Source of the DNA: Paraspadella gotoi
Lineage: Eukaryota; Chaetognatha
Assembly: GCA_051294375.1 (NCBI GenBank)
Contig: CM119271.1
Coordinates: forward strand, 7,678,162 to 7,742,161
Reading direction: 5' to 3'
Length of the DNA stretch: 64,000 nt
This document shows positions 47,576 through 58,339 of the stretch, in pieces (the stretch's first letter is position 1; each line of letters starts with the position of its first letter). The position numbers were made by a program, and so were the translations under genes. A model generated the notes under the pieces. It searched no databases. It saw only the letters and a program-made list of their open reading frames with translations, and was not told the DNA's origin.

Positions 47576-50501
47576 TCTTACCCAAACTCTGGCTTTCATT
47601 CCCCCCCCACGAGTGCGTCTCCAGCACCCTCAAGTACCACTCGTACAATTTTTCGCCGGCGAGTTTGTCTCCGTAGCAGTCGTGAAGGAGCGTGGAAAAA
47701 CCGCTGGAGGAAAGGTAAGGGTGTGAATAACTTACTCAATTCTCTGATGTTTTGCAATAAATCAATGTGCTCAAGCCGAGAACTAATTTGATAAAAGAGA
47801 AAGAGAGACAGAGTGGGAGGGAGCTGAATATAAATTTAAAAGACAGGAAGAAATACTAACTAGTACTTACTAGAAACTTAATAACTAGAGAGAAAGAGAG
47901 AGAGAAAAAGAGAGAGAGAGAGAGAAAAGCCTTACTAATACTATCATGACCATCAAAAAAAGAAGGCCAGACAAACAAGCAGACTGAACAGAGCTCACGA
48001 GTTGTCCATATGAAGGCCAAAGGCCGTGTAAAAGTGATCGGGCACAACATCGTTGTAGAGGTTGAAGATCCTCATGGGTCCGGCCCAGTCTTCGCCGAAG
48101 ATCGTCCAAAACCCAGCATCGCTGTAATTGCGCCAGATGAAAGGCCAGGTGGGCTCATTACCCAGGGTCCCGGCTTCTCTAGAAATTTGGGAGAGAAGAG
48201 GTGGGGAAAGGGTTTCAATTAATTGGACGTTGACATAATTGAAACGGTTCTTCGGAAGTCATTATTAACTCCCGTATGAATTAATAAATTAGACTGCGAG
48301 ATAGTCTTGATTGTAAGATAGATTGAGTTCCTTAACTTAGGGGGCAAATAATCTCATATAATCTGTCAGATATTCATCGTTAAGTAAACTGAACTACTTG
48401 AGAAAGTTAATCTAGGTGGTTTTAAATAACAAAAAGCAAGCGACCCACCTACTTAACGAGATTTTACCTATCAACCTACCCTACTACCAACCTGTATGAA
48501 AGTCCCGTCAAAACCGGGATGAGATTCGGCCTCGTGTTGTCGCCGACTTTGTTGTAGCCGAAAAACTCGACGCCCCCGGATTTTTCGAGGAATTTTCGAG
48601 TCTTCGGCAGATGGCGTATGGAGTTGTGTCGGGAGGCTGAGTCGATGCCGATCAGGTGGACGCTGAAACGGGGGGGCGGGCTGGGGGAGGGGGGGAGTGG
48701 GTGGAAGGGGTTGGATGGAGGAGGTCGTTTGCTTGAGGATCGAGAGAACGTCCAATGACGATTGATTAAGCATAGCTTAATAATTAATTATTAATATTAA
48801 TAATTAATTATTGCATCGTTGTACCGCGCACGGGATAGTTTGGTAACGGATTGGAGAGAGTAACTGACGGAGAGAAAATGAAAAAAGAAAATGAACCCAA
48901 ATTGTCATAATTCTTTGTAATTTGAAATAAATTACACATTGAACCGTTACCGAAATTCAATTATGCATTCTGATTAATAATATATTGTGACTGTGATTCG
49001 CTTTGCCCCGAGAAGTTATGAATTCGTATAAGGAAATCAACATCGTTTTATCATACGAAATTGGGTTCTTCAATCCCATACGGATATTATAATTTATAGC
49101 ATAGGGAATAGCCGAGATTGAATAGATGAAAACCAAAATAAATATCCTGTGGCGGTATATTCACACCGTCTCACGTCCACCTTCCTACATCTAAATCCAT
49201 TGGCTCAGAGGGGGAACACACCATCCCAAGCGTAGTGTTCCATCCACAGTCCTAACGACTTCCCTCTGCGTTGGCAAAGCGAGACCGCGCCAGTGACTGG
49301 AGGCGTCACTGAGGGTCGGAAGCCCCCAAAGCCAACAGTGAGATGCCCCATCCCAATGGGCATCACAGGCAACCCAGCTGTTGCCATAATACCTCTCATC
49401 CTCTTTCTTTTTCTTCTTCTTCATCTTCGTCGTCGTCTTATCCACTCTCTTCTCCGCCGCCATCTTCGGATCCCTGAACCCAACCGGCACGAAGTTGACG
49501 AAGGCTTCCGCTTCGACGCCGAGCAAATTCCGGCGCCAACAGACGACGCGCGCGAAATCGGCGTCGACGGCGCGGCGCTCGTGCGGCGCGAAGGGAACCT
49601 CCGCGGCGCTGAGGAGTTTGGGATTTAAGGACTTGTCGAAACGGAGCGGTGTGAAGGAGCAGCGGTGAGGCGAGGTGAGTGAGTTTATGGAGATATAGTT
49701 GCCTTCGACCTTTTATGGTTGGTAGGGAGTTTTTGGGTATTGGGTTGGGTAAGGGCGGAACGAAATAAGAATGATGACCATTAGGTAATGTCTTAATAAT
49801 ATTAAAAAAAAATATGTAGAAATTAAATCTGAAGAATAAAAATAAAATCATAAAAATTAAATATTCTAAAAACATATAAAATACATATAAATTTGCAGTT
49901 TACATATGTCGGTCTCACGTGTTACATTTCCCAAAATACAGTAAAGAACGCATGTTTGTCGCATAGAAGTTTGTCTGACTGCTTACGCTATACAGTGAAG
50001 AGATTTTCAACGGGCAGAAAATTTCCTCGCCTTTTTTGCACTTCAGTAATTTTTAAATTTAAATAATTGTTTTCTCTTTCTCCAAAACGTTATTAAATTT
50101 AAACCAAAAACGTACTATCAAAGCAGCATATTCAATAAATCAATCAATTAATCAATCAATCAATCATCCGTCCCTCTCATCACCTTGACGTGAGTCTCCA
50201 CGCCGCGACATAACCTTCCCTCCTTCTTAAAGTCGAACAACGGCGCCAACGATTCGTCGTAAGGATCGAACTCTGGAATGACGCAACCGGAAGTGTTGAT
50301 GAGGACGCCGATTTGCGCCACGCGATCGTCCGAGGTGCGCCGGTAGACGAGCCGAATCACGTGGTCGTCGAAGAGCCGCCAGAGGAAGCGAAGGCGCGGA
50401 TCTTGGTAGGAAAACCAGAGGGCGCATGCGCAGAATAAACAAACGAACGCGTAGAGTCGATTTGGATTTCGAGAACCGAAATATTTGACGCGAGAAAGCA
50501 T
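45507..50501 (-). CDS. DUF229 family protein (alkaline-phosphatase-like fold), complete, 733 aa
   Basis: Eight minus-strand exons join in phase throughout: 50184-50501, 49393-49709, 48492-48662, 47999-48178, 47582-47703, 46978-47164, 46228-46752, 45507-45888. Residues 1-40 hold a type II signal anchor (RLYAFVCLFCACALWF). Family landmarks follow in order: the GCVIPEFDPYD block, HLIGIDSASRHNS near residues 214-226, FFGYNKVGDNTRPNLIPVLT, WPFIWRNYSDAGFWTIFGED, WSHDELN, SDHGTRYG from 432, PPWFQRRFP, and ARRLTTPYDLHETL. These are the signature blocks of DUF229 (PF02995), a metazoan family in the alkaline phosphatase superfamily. IGIDS and SDHG occupy the places of metal-binding motifs in that fold. 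A second hydrophobic segment near the C-terminus (VVGMVAAIFVALLSILGFVI) implies two membrane anchors. Substrate unknown; a lumenal or extracellular enzyme-like role is inference. Confidence 0.9.
48778..48812. repeat. AT-only palindrome
   Basis: AATAATTAATTATTAA and its mirror form a self-complementary stretch of about 34 nt in the second DUF229 intron. Confidence 0.7.
49195..49385. repeat. GC-rich island inside a DUF229 intron, possible small mobile element
   Basis: The block is much more GC-rich than the rest of the intron and has an open 64-codon frame on the minus strand without family features. It could be a SINE- or MITE-like insertion. It is spliced out in the phase-consistent gene model. 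Confidence 0.3.
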
Positions 50502-51250
50502 CGTTTTTTTGGCGCGATAAGTGGACGGAAGAGTTGGCTGCGCTCTGGAGACACTCGGATGGAGAGGAAGAGCTCGATGATGCGCTGGGGTAGGAGGGGA
50601 CGATTGGAAGACGCTTGGGCTGTCGACGAACAGATTGCGAGCTACTCTCCTTTTTGTTCTCTTTCAATGTCAATACTCATTTTTTGAGTAAAATTGAAAT
50701 ACCATAGTCGTTGTGTGTTTTATTTTTTATCAAGTAAATTTTTTTTATGAATAAAACGCACAAAATGGGATATATTTTGAAGCCTTGAGCAAATTTGCGA
50801 TCAACAGAGATTCTCAAGAACGTCAAGCTTAAATGGTACGTAGAGAACTGGGCTCTCATTTCTAACCGGTTTAGGCCCGCTTTGTTTTCTAATTGTCTTT
50901 GGGCCGCTTAGCGAGGAATACTTTCGGCCACGTTGCTCTTTAATGCAATAACATTGTTTTGTCCTTTCATCTATGTCTTGTTATTTTTTCATGTTACTTT
51001 CTTGTATTGTCAACACTGAAGTCCGAAGCATTGGAATATTTAGTACATAATATTAAGGCGACTTACCTCGGGCCTAAAATTTTTATTTAGAATTTTTTTT
51101 AATTTTGAGAATGGATTCGGATAAAGCTAAAAATGTTACTAAAACTATAGGAAAATTTTAATGATTAAAAATTATATCAGAGTCTGACAAAACAAATTTA
51201 AATTTAAAAAAAAAAATGTTCTTGTTATATACTATGGTGGACTAAAATCC
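50502..51250. other. Upstream region of the DUF229 gene
   Basis: It holds the promoter and 5'UTR of the minus-strand DUF229 gene. Other frames over the first exon are shadows. No further gene is seen. Confidence 0.5.
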
Positions 51251-51440
51251 ACCAACCGTTCATCAGCGGCCATTGGTGCCGGAGGCAAGTCATTCGCCTC
51301 CCAACCCAAAGGTCCGGGTTCTTGCCCGGTGGCCGCCTAGCAGTTAAGAGGGGCGGGGCGCTTAACCCGCCTGTAACGCTGTGTTACAGCTGATCGAAGC
51401 TCAGGACTGCTTATATTGAACGGTTCTGTCACTAACATAA
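51251..51440 (+). mobile_element. Candidate tRNA-derived SINE
   Basis: A GC-rich block in an AT-rich desert has a tRNA-like order: TGGTGCCGGAGG (A-box-like), an arm GGAGG...CCTCC, then CCGGGTTCTTGCCCGG (T-arm/B-box-like, CCGGG pairing with CCCGG). A non-tRNA body ending near TTGAACGGTTCTG follows. The boxes deviate from consensus, so it is not a working tRNA. Only one copy is seen in this window, so repeat status is inferred. Confidence 0.4.
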
Positions 51441-54400
51441 ACAATTATCACTGTCTCTTCAATACGTAGTAATTTAATAATTTAAAATAGCGCGTATTTG
51501 TTCCGGAGAATAAATGTTAATTGTTTAAATTTTAATGATCTTTAATTTAACAATATTTATAGCGCACTTCTTCTACAGTATGATTTTTCTCGTTTGTAAC
51601 ATTTCGTGACAATATATCTATGCCACCGTAAAATTTAGAAAGATTAATGATAGTCGGTTTTGAAGGTCTCAGTTTGGCATTTTATATGATATATATTTCA
51701 ACATATTTGTAATGAGTCTTCTTTATTTAGGGACTGTATATTAAGAGGTGGTCAAATTTGAAACTTTATCAATGCAATTTTCCAATTTTTTTAATGATTA
51801 AAATGTCCTTAAAATTAAAGCGAAAATAAATATGAGGTAATGAACATTATCCCCTTTAAAATGAAATAAAATTTAGCAAAATACCACTGAGAGCTAAAAA
51901 ATGTAAATCAATTAAAAAAGTTGTTAAGCATTAATCATATTATTGTTCAATGCACGAAAACAAAAGATGTACCAAGTTTTAAAGTATAAAAAAGAGAATA
52001 TTTTATGTTACTCATTTAATAATTTTTTAAAATTTTATGTTAACTATTAATTTTTTAAATTAAAAAAAAATTCTAAAATCAGATGACGTTTTATACAAAA
52101 ATCATCTCCTTATTAATCTGAAAAGTTACTAAGCATCTAAGCATTAAACGAATATGAAACCTATATCACATTGAAGAGCAGACAAAATGCTACATTTTGC
52201 ATACTATACCTATTCAATTTAACTAAGTTTTGATTGGTTGTGACTAGTGAAACATTAAAAGGTAAAAAAATCAAAATTTGATCGACAAATTTGATGAGTT
52301 CATTGGGGCCTAGAAGTTTTATTAGAATTATGTAAAGATTGATTGAACTAAAAATTCCAGACGGCGGGCTATAAAATGAGACATAATTTAAGTATCTAGG
52401 GTGAAGGGACTCTCATTTATCGAGTGACGAGTGACCCATCCAATCGAAAAAAGCGTTAGTTTGGTCTGAAAAAAAAGATCCGAGACCAAACGTACGATTA
52501 TCATGCCAAAACCACAAAGTTATTTATTCTGATAAAAAAAAAGGATCGATTCATTCATTAGTCTGTTTCTTTTGGGACGCCTGGATTTTCATTCGCGGAA
52601 ATGTAATATCGGACGATTCCAACGCGCGGTTTCCAAACAAATCAAACGGCAGCTGCAGATGCCTGCATTTTCAGCCGCTACAGTCGAATGGTAAGTTTAT
52701 CGATGCAACGCTTGGCACGAGATACACGGTGCGAACAGGAAAATTCTCTCGTTGAGTCCAAGCTGAATGACTTATCAGGAATTTAAAATTTAGAATTTAG
52801 TCATTCTTGAAACTGAACTTTTTAAAAAAAAATTTTTTCCATATTCATTTAAAAAAAAAATAAATAAAAATATAGATTTATACCGAGTTTTTTTAATTTT
52901 ACCTAATTTCAACGTCTTTAACCAGTATTAGTTTTCCCTTGAATTCAATCAAAGAACAAAAAAGATGTGGGTTTATTTCGCTCGTTAAAAAAGAAACAAG
53001 TTTGAGCAAACAATGTCGGATCTGCCCACGATCATTATCGGTAATTAATTAATTAATAATTAAATTATTCAAGTTAATTAATTAATCAATTAGGCAATTA
53101 ATTAATTAATTTGATCTTTTCGTCACTAACCACGACAAAAGCAATGACGACGATGAGAATAATGCCAATAATGATTGACTTGTAAAAATGATTGACGTGT
53201 AAAAAATAGATTCCTAAAACCGTCTACTTCTTACGGGATAAAATTTTCGGAAATGTGATGACAAAATTCATTTGCTTCCCCGTGAGCCAAATCCGATGAT
53301 ACGAAATAAAAATTAATTAGACGTAAACTATACGCCAATAAGAAAAATTTATAGCACCAATTGAAAGAAAAATCATTGACGTTTTTAAAAAGTTCAAAAA
53401 ATTGCTTAAAAACGCTTTAAAACATTCTCAAAATGCTATCAAAACCTGTACAAAAAACTCGTCATCGCGAGAAAACAATTCTTCTTCATGGAGCAAAAAA
53501 CATTGTCCAAAAGCAGCTATAATTTTTGACCATTACAAAAGTCAAATGCTCATAACAACTTTGGTTTCTGCTTACAACCTTCTAGTTCTAAATCATCAAA
53601 AGAAAAAAAAAAAGATTTTAAAGTTGGAACCTCAGAATAGCTAAGGAATCTGATTTTTCTTGAAAAATTAAGGTAAAAAACTTTTATGCAGCGGATGCTG
53701 TGATTCACTGGTCACTCTATCGAGCTTCAACTACCAATTTTTTAATTGCCTTGCCATAAGTAGCCTGGCAAGCTTCCTATGGGACGGGTTGGAATATCTT
53801 TACAAAACCTTGGGAATATTACCTTGGTACCAAAATAAGAGATTTGAGATAGAACGATTTTTTTGTCTACAAAGCCCAAAGGTTCGTAATAAAAATCGGG
53901 TTACTCCAATATGCAAATGAGATTAACGTTTCACAGTAATATTTTAATTTAATAAAAACTTATTAATCTTATATACAAATTTAATAAATATAATAAAATC
54001 GAATTTAAAAGCTTGTATCTATACATAAGCACTCCTATTTTTTTAGTTTTTCACTCTAGGACAAGCTAATTATAGGCAGTGAATAGACATCTTAGTCTTG
54101 CCAATAATCTTTTAGCACAAAAAAGCAGTCTTGGAAATTGCTTAGTCAGCGAGCTAGAATTATTTGAATAAAGGCTGGAGTATCATTTTTTCAGGAACCA
54201 AGAAGTTTATGGACTTAGTAACGGGCAAAAAAACACCAATATATCTGTAACACTGCCTTAAAAAAATCTGAGTAAGTCTATCTCGACTCAGTAAAGTAAA
54301 GATTGTGGTTTCTTTTGTATCATCGGATTTGGCCCACGGAGTATCATCTCCCAAACCAAAGGAATAATACATACAGTACTTTTGTACGTAGCCCTTTTGT

Positions 54401-55021
54401 CATTTTCCTACCGACCGAGAAAAAAAGTTAACTACTAATCTTAAAATGATCAATAAGTGAATTAAACACTAACGAATTTATCGAAAATTATTTCCAGTAG
54501 CTTGATAAATAATAATAAAAAAAAAACTTTCTAACTTGGCTCAACCAATCGCAGTCAGCGTTTGAACAAAGAAAACGAAATAAGATTTCGAATCGATAAC
54601 TTTTTTTTTTAATCTATTTTTTTTTATGACGGAAGGGCCAAGGGGCGGGGGGTATGCCGTCGGGATTTTTGTTTCTCTCGAAGAAATAAAAACCGTGTGA
54701 AGGTAACAAAAAATGAGCGAAAGAGGGCGGCAGAAAAAAAAAAAAAGATAAACAAAAGATCGATTGTGACAATTTTTTTCATTTAAAAAAAAAAATATAT
54801 AAAACGACTAATAAATGAAATAAACGAACGTACGATTTTAATTTACTCATCAACACCGACAGTGGGCGTAACGAAAGGAAGAAAAATACAACGAGATTGA
54901 AGCGCGCTGAAGTACAATGGTCTTTTTTGTTTTTGTTTTTTTTTTTATTTGTTTGTTTTTTATTTTCTATGAAGCGAAATGACGACGAAAACAATTAACG
55001 AGTAAAATAGAAAGTGATCGG
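51441..55021. other. Gene desert, very AT-rich
   Basis: About 3.6 kb with no supported coding exon. It contains TTAATTAA-type repeats near 53040-53110 and homopolymer A/T tracts. Confidence 0.55.
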
Positions 55022-55047
55022 GAGAGAGAGATAGAGGTAGAGACACA

Positions 55048-55049
<2 letters not shown>

Positions 55050-55101
<52 letters not shown>
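55050..55101. repeat. (GA)n microsatellite
   Basis: A near-perfect GA run downstream of the Q-rich gene. Confidence 0.9.
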
Positions 55102-55104
<3 letters not shown>

Positions 55105-55384
55105 AAAATAACTCGATGGGGAGAGAAATACTACATCCCCCATGTAAATGTGTGTAACGAGTAAACATTGCGTGAGATTTTTGTTTTGTTTTATTGTTAT
55201 GTTTGTAAAGAAACATTTTTTTTTTCGGTCCAGCCTTCCTCCACATCGGAGGCCGAAGCCAAAACCCAAACCCAAACTCCAATAAAAGAAACTCAGGTCG
55301 AAGAGGCCAAGTCTGTGGCCTGCATCGCCTGCAGCGGCGGCAGCTGCGGCAGCGGGGGCGGCGGCAGCGGCGACGCAGTAACTT

Positions 55385-57197
55385 TCAAACGGTGGTGATG
55401 GTTTCTGTCGATTCGTTGAGCGCAACTTGAAGCTGCAATCTTTGACCCTTGGAGGGCGAAGAGGGAAACAGAGAGGGAGCGACTACGACGCCCTCTCTCG
55501 GAATCGAAAACGGCGGACCGGCGTCTCTTAGGGGCGTGGCTGGTGCGCCGAAATTGGCGCCGACTTGTTGCGCCGTCGAGGGGGCGTACTGGAGCGAGGA
55601 TTGGCGCGGCGGAGGCGCCACCTGGCGAACGGCGGACGGCGTCGCGGAGTCGGTGACGCTCAGGAGCGACATCTGTTCCGGCGGGGGATTGTAGACGGGG
55701 TACTGGGGATTGTGTGGTTGTTGTTGTTGTTGGTGTTGTTGTTGTTGTTGTTGTTGTTGTGAAGACAGCTGCTGGCTCATTATTTGTTGCGGTTTTACCT
55801 GAGAAAGGAATAGTGAAGTTTCAATTTAAATCGCTTAATGTGATAATTTTATCAAACAGCGATCATTAATTATCGTCTTATCCAAGTAAAGCTGAAACTA
55901 GATAATGACATTATCTAGTTTCAGCTTTACTTGGATTGGACGTTAATTTTTTGGGGTCTAATTAATATACAGGAAGATCTCTGTCTGAGACAGCGATAAC
56001 CGAGTAAGATGTTAATTCAATAATAAAAAAAAAAGGGATTTAATTTTGACAAAAACCAGACTCACCTGTGAGTGAAGCAACATTCCCCTGGAGTCCCGCT
56101 CCAGTTCAGCATTGAGTTGCGAATACAGAGAATTGTAGGACATCATCTCTCCTCCTCCTCCTCCTCCTCCTCCGAACTCCAATCGAATCCCTTCATCTTC
56201 CAGCTGCTGCTGCTGCGCCGATGGACTTTCCCCGAACCCGTCTCTGCGCTGCAGCAGCATCGACGCTCGGGCGCGGAAGTCTTCGTCGCGCCGAAGCATC
56301 GAAGTCACGCCGTCGACGCCGCTCGAGTCGAAGTCGCCGCGGAGCAGCTCCGCGGCGTTTATCGACGTGGCAGCGTCCGGCGCTGCTTTGGAGTTGCCGA
56401 CGCCGCCTTCTACGTAGCCGATCGGGACGAAGGGCGACTCCATCGACATTCTCGAGTCGAGCGACGACGCAGATGCCTCAGTCGGCGCGGTCAGGTGCAG
56501 CAGGGGATTGGTCTGCAGCCGCAACTCCTGGAAATCCGAGGAGGCTGCGTCGGAGAAGCGAGAGGCGACGGAGATGCCCGACGTCATCGACGGACTGGAG
56601 AAGTCGTCCTCCAGACAGGAAGTCGAGGAACCGGCCAAGACGCCCGTCGTCGAAGCCTCCAAGGCGCCCGGGAGGAGTTGAGAAAGGTTGACGAAGTTGG
56701 TCGTCGTCGTCGTCGTCGTCGTCGCGGTGGGAAGAGGAAGAGGAGGATGAGTGAGGATGGAACCGTCCGTCGCAGAGAAGACGGCGTCGGCGATTCGCGC
56801 CGGCGCCAGGGGATGACCGGGGACAGCGGGAAGACCGCCGCCGACCCCGCCGACGCTTGAGGTCGCCATGGCAACGGCGTTCGTTGCGTCCGCGTCGCCA
56901 GATAGCAATCTATGGGCGCCGAGAAGTTGACTCGGCGCTGCCAGGACGTCGTGAGTTTGCTGCTGCCGCGGCTGAAGAGAGTATTGCTGCAGTTGCTGAT
57001 GCTGCAGCGAGCTCGGCTGCAGCTGGGAGAATCGAGCGTCGACGGCGGCGGCTGCGGCGGCGGCGGCACGGCGGCTGCGGCGTCGGCGGTGGAGAGAGGC
57101 TGCGGAGGCACGGAGGAAGAGGAGGAGGAAGGGGAAGCGTCGTCGAGGTAGTCGGGCGCCGGGATGGCGAAGGGGAATCAGCGGAGGCGACGGAAGG
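55385..57197 (-). CDS. Q-rich, low-complexity protein, C-terminal two exons (5' end not found)
   Basis: The last exon 55385-55798 (137 codons) joins in phase to exon 56066 to about 57197 through a clean donor CACAG|GTGAGT and acceptor TTTCTCAG. The last exon opens VKPQQIMSQQ and has a poly-Gln/His run, then a Pro/Ser-rich tail ending TETITTV. The larger exon contains Gln-rich, Thr-run and Ser-rich segments, ATSINAAELLRGDFDSSG, and a Gly run before YNSLYSQLNAELERDSRG. The composition fits a transcriptional regulator or RNA-binding cofactor, but no DNA-binding domain is visible and I do not recognise the family. Above about 56.99 kb the best frame changes (an Ala/Pro-rich frame with DYLDDASPSS is open upstream), so a base error or an unseen junction lies near 57.0 kb. 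Further 5' exons would lie beyond the retrotransposon, outside the window. Confidence 0.55.
55881..55935. repeat. Perfect palindrome: 27-nt arms, 1-nt loop
   Basis: TCCAAGTAAAGCTGAAACTA... at 55881-55907 is mirrored exactly at 55909-55935. It lies in the intron between the two Q-rich exons. Both arms are perfect, so it is recent, maintained, or a join artefact. Confidence 0.95.
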
Positions 57198-57339
57198 CTG
57201 CGGAAAGGAAAGGGGGGTGGTGTTGGGGAAAGGGGGAGAAATGGTTAGATAAAAAGAAAAAAAGAAACCAAACAAAAACAAACAAAAAACATAACACGCA
57301 ACCAAAAAAAAAAAACTAATAAAAAAATATTAACAAACA

Positions 57340-57640
57340 AACATAACATCGCAGGAGTATCAAGCCACCAAAACGAATCGGATCAAGCGAAATGGAATCG
57401 CCGAATCCTGATTGGTCAAGCACGAACGGAATCGACCAATCAGCTTGCAGAATCATTGAATTGTAAATTTTACCACGTTGCCGATCCTCTTCCAAGATAT
57501 AAATAGACTTAGCTTGTTCTAGTTTCAGTAGAATTGATCAAGACTCCTGCGCGCGTCTCACCGTCACCTTTATTCTCAGAATAAAACCTCTTCTTGATTT
57601 CGTCATAGAAATCCATGAGTTTTTCCTTAAATGTGGTGAC
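57340..57640 (+). promoter_or_regulatory. Probable 5' LTR and leader (TATA box and poly(A) signal)
   Basis: TATAAATA at 57498-57505 is followed about 80 nt later by AATAAA at 57580-57585, the U3-R layout of an LTR. TGGTGACAGGACTTC near 57633-57647 starts with TGG as primer-binding sites do, but I could not match a tRNA. The exact LTR ends are uncertain without the 3' copy. Confidence 0.5.
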
Positions 57641-57708
57641 AGGACTTCTGGGCAAAACTCACCACTCCTCCGAGAAGCCAAAGCCACAAGCAACCACGCC
57701 ACCTCAAA

Positions 57709-58339
57709 TGGATCCCGCACCCTCAACCTCCACTGACACCCGGGCTGGGGCAGATACCACCACCTCTCCAGCACCAAAAGGAATCTGGACGGATTGGCGA
57801 GATCCAGACAAAACGACGCCGAAATCCGATTTCGGCGATGGGACACGGTAGCAGTTGCGACGACGACGACTTGGTGCGCACTTTCAACATGCCGCCCGAG
57901 TTAAAATAGCAGACTGACGACGAAGGATGGCATTATTGCCAAACAGATCATGCAAATCGTAAATGAAACAAACTTTCACAATCAACAAAAATTTGACACG
58001 TATTGCAGAAGAAATAAAGACCATGGACACAAAAATAGGTGCCATGGATACAAGATCGAACCATGGACAAACACATGGTAACAGCCGACCAGAACTGGAC
58101 ACGATCATCGCAGCCCTCCGAGGCGGGAACACACTCCTCAAACAGCGCCCCGCACCAGCGTCAATCTACCCTGCACTCCCCAATGGACGACACAACTTTC
58201 AGCTCACCCTCACCCATCGATAAAGTTAGCCAACCCCCACGACGACGTGAGGTCCGAGACGGCCGTCAGCGAACCGCCTGGATACACGCCGTCTGAACGC
58301 CCTCAAGCTTGAAAAGAGAGAAAAGGAGCAAACGCCTGA
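57709..58339 (+). pseudogene. Gag N-terminal region, frame broken
   Basis: Coding-like pieces appear in three frames: from an ATG at 57709 (Ser/Thr/Pro-rich), from 57963, and from about 58260 (TPEQYLRNFYQAY, capsid-like) to a stop near 58410. They connect only through one-base shifts. A decayed copy or sequence errors would both explain this. Confidence 0.5.

Noticed and set aside
51251-51330. Functional tRNA gene
   Set aside because: The acceptor stem does not close, the T-loop has the wrong size and the B box deviates from consensus.
56072-56860. 262-aa plus-strand frame opposite the Q-rich gene
   Set aside because: Arg-rich shadow of Ser/Ala/Gln codons. The minus strand has matching splice sites and a plausible low-complexity protein.
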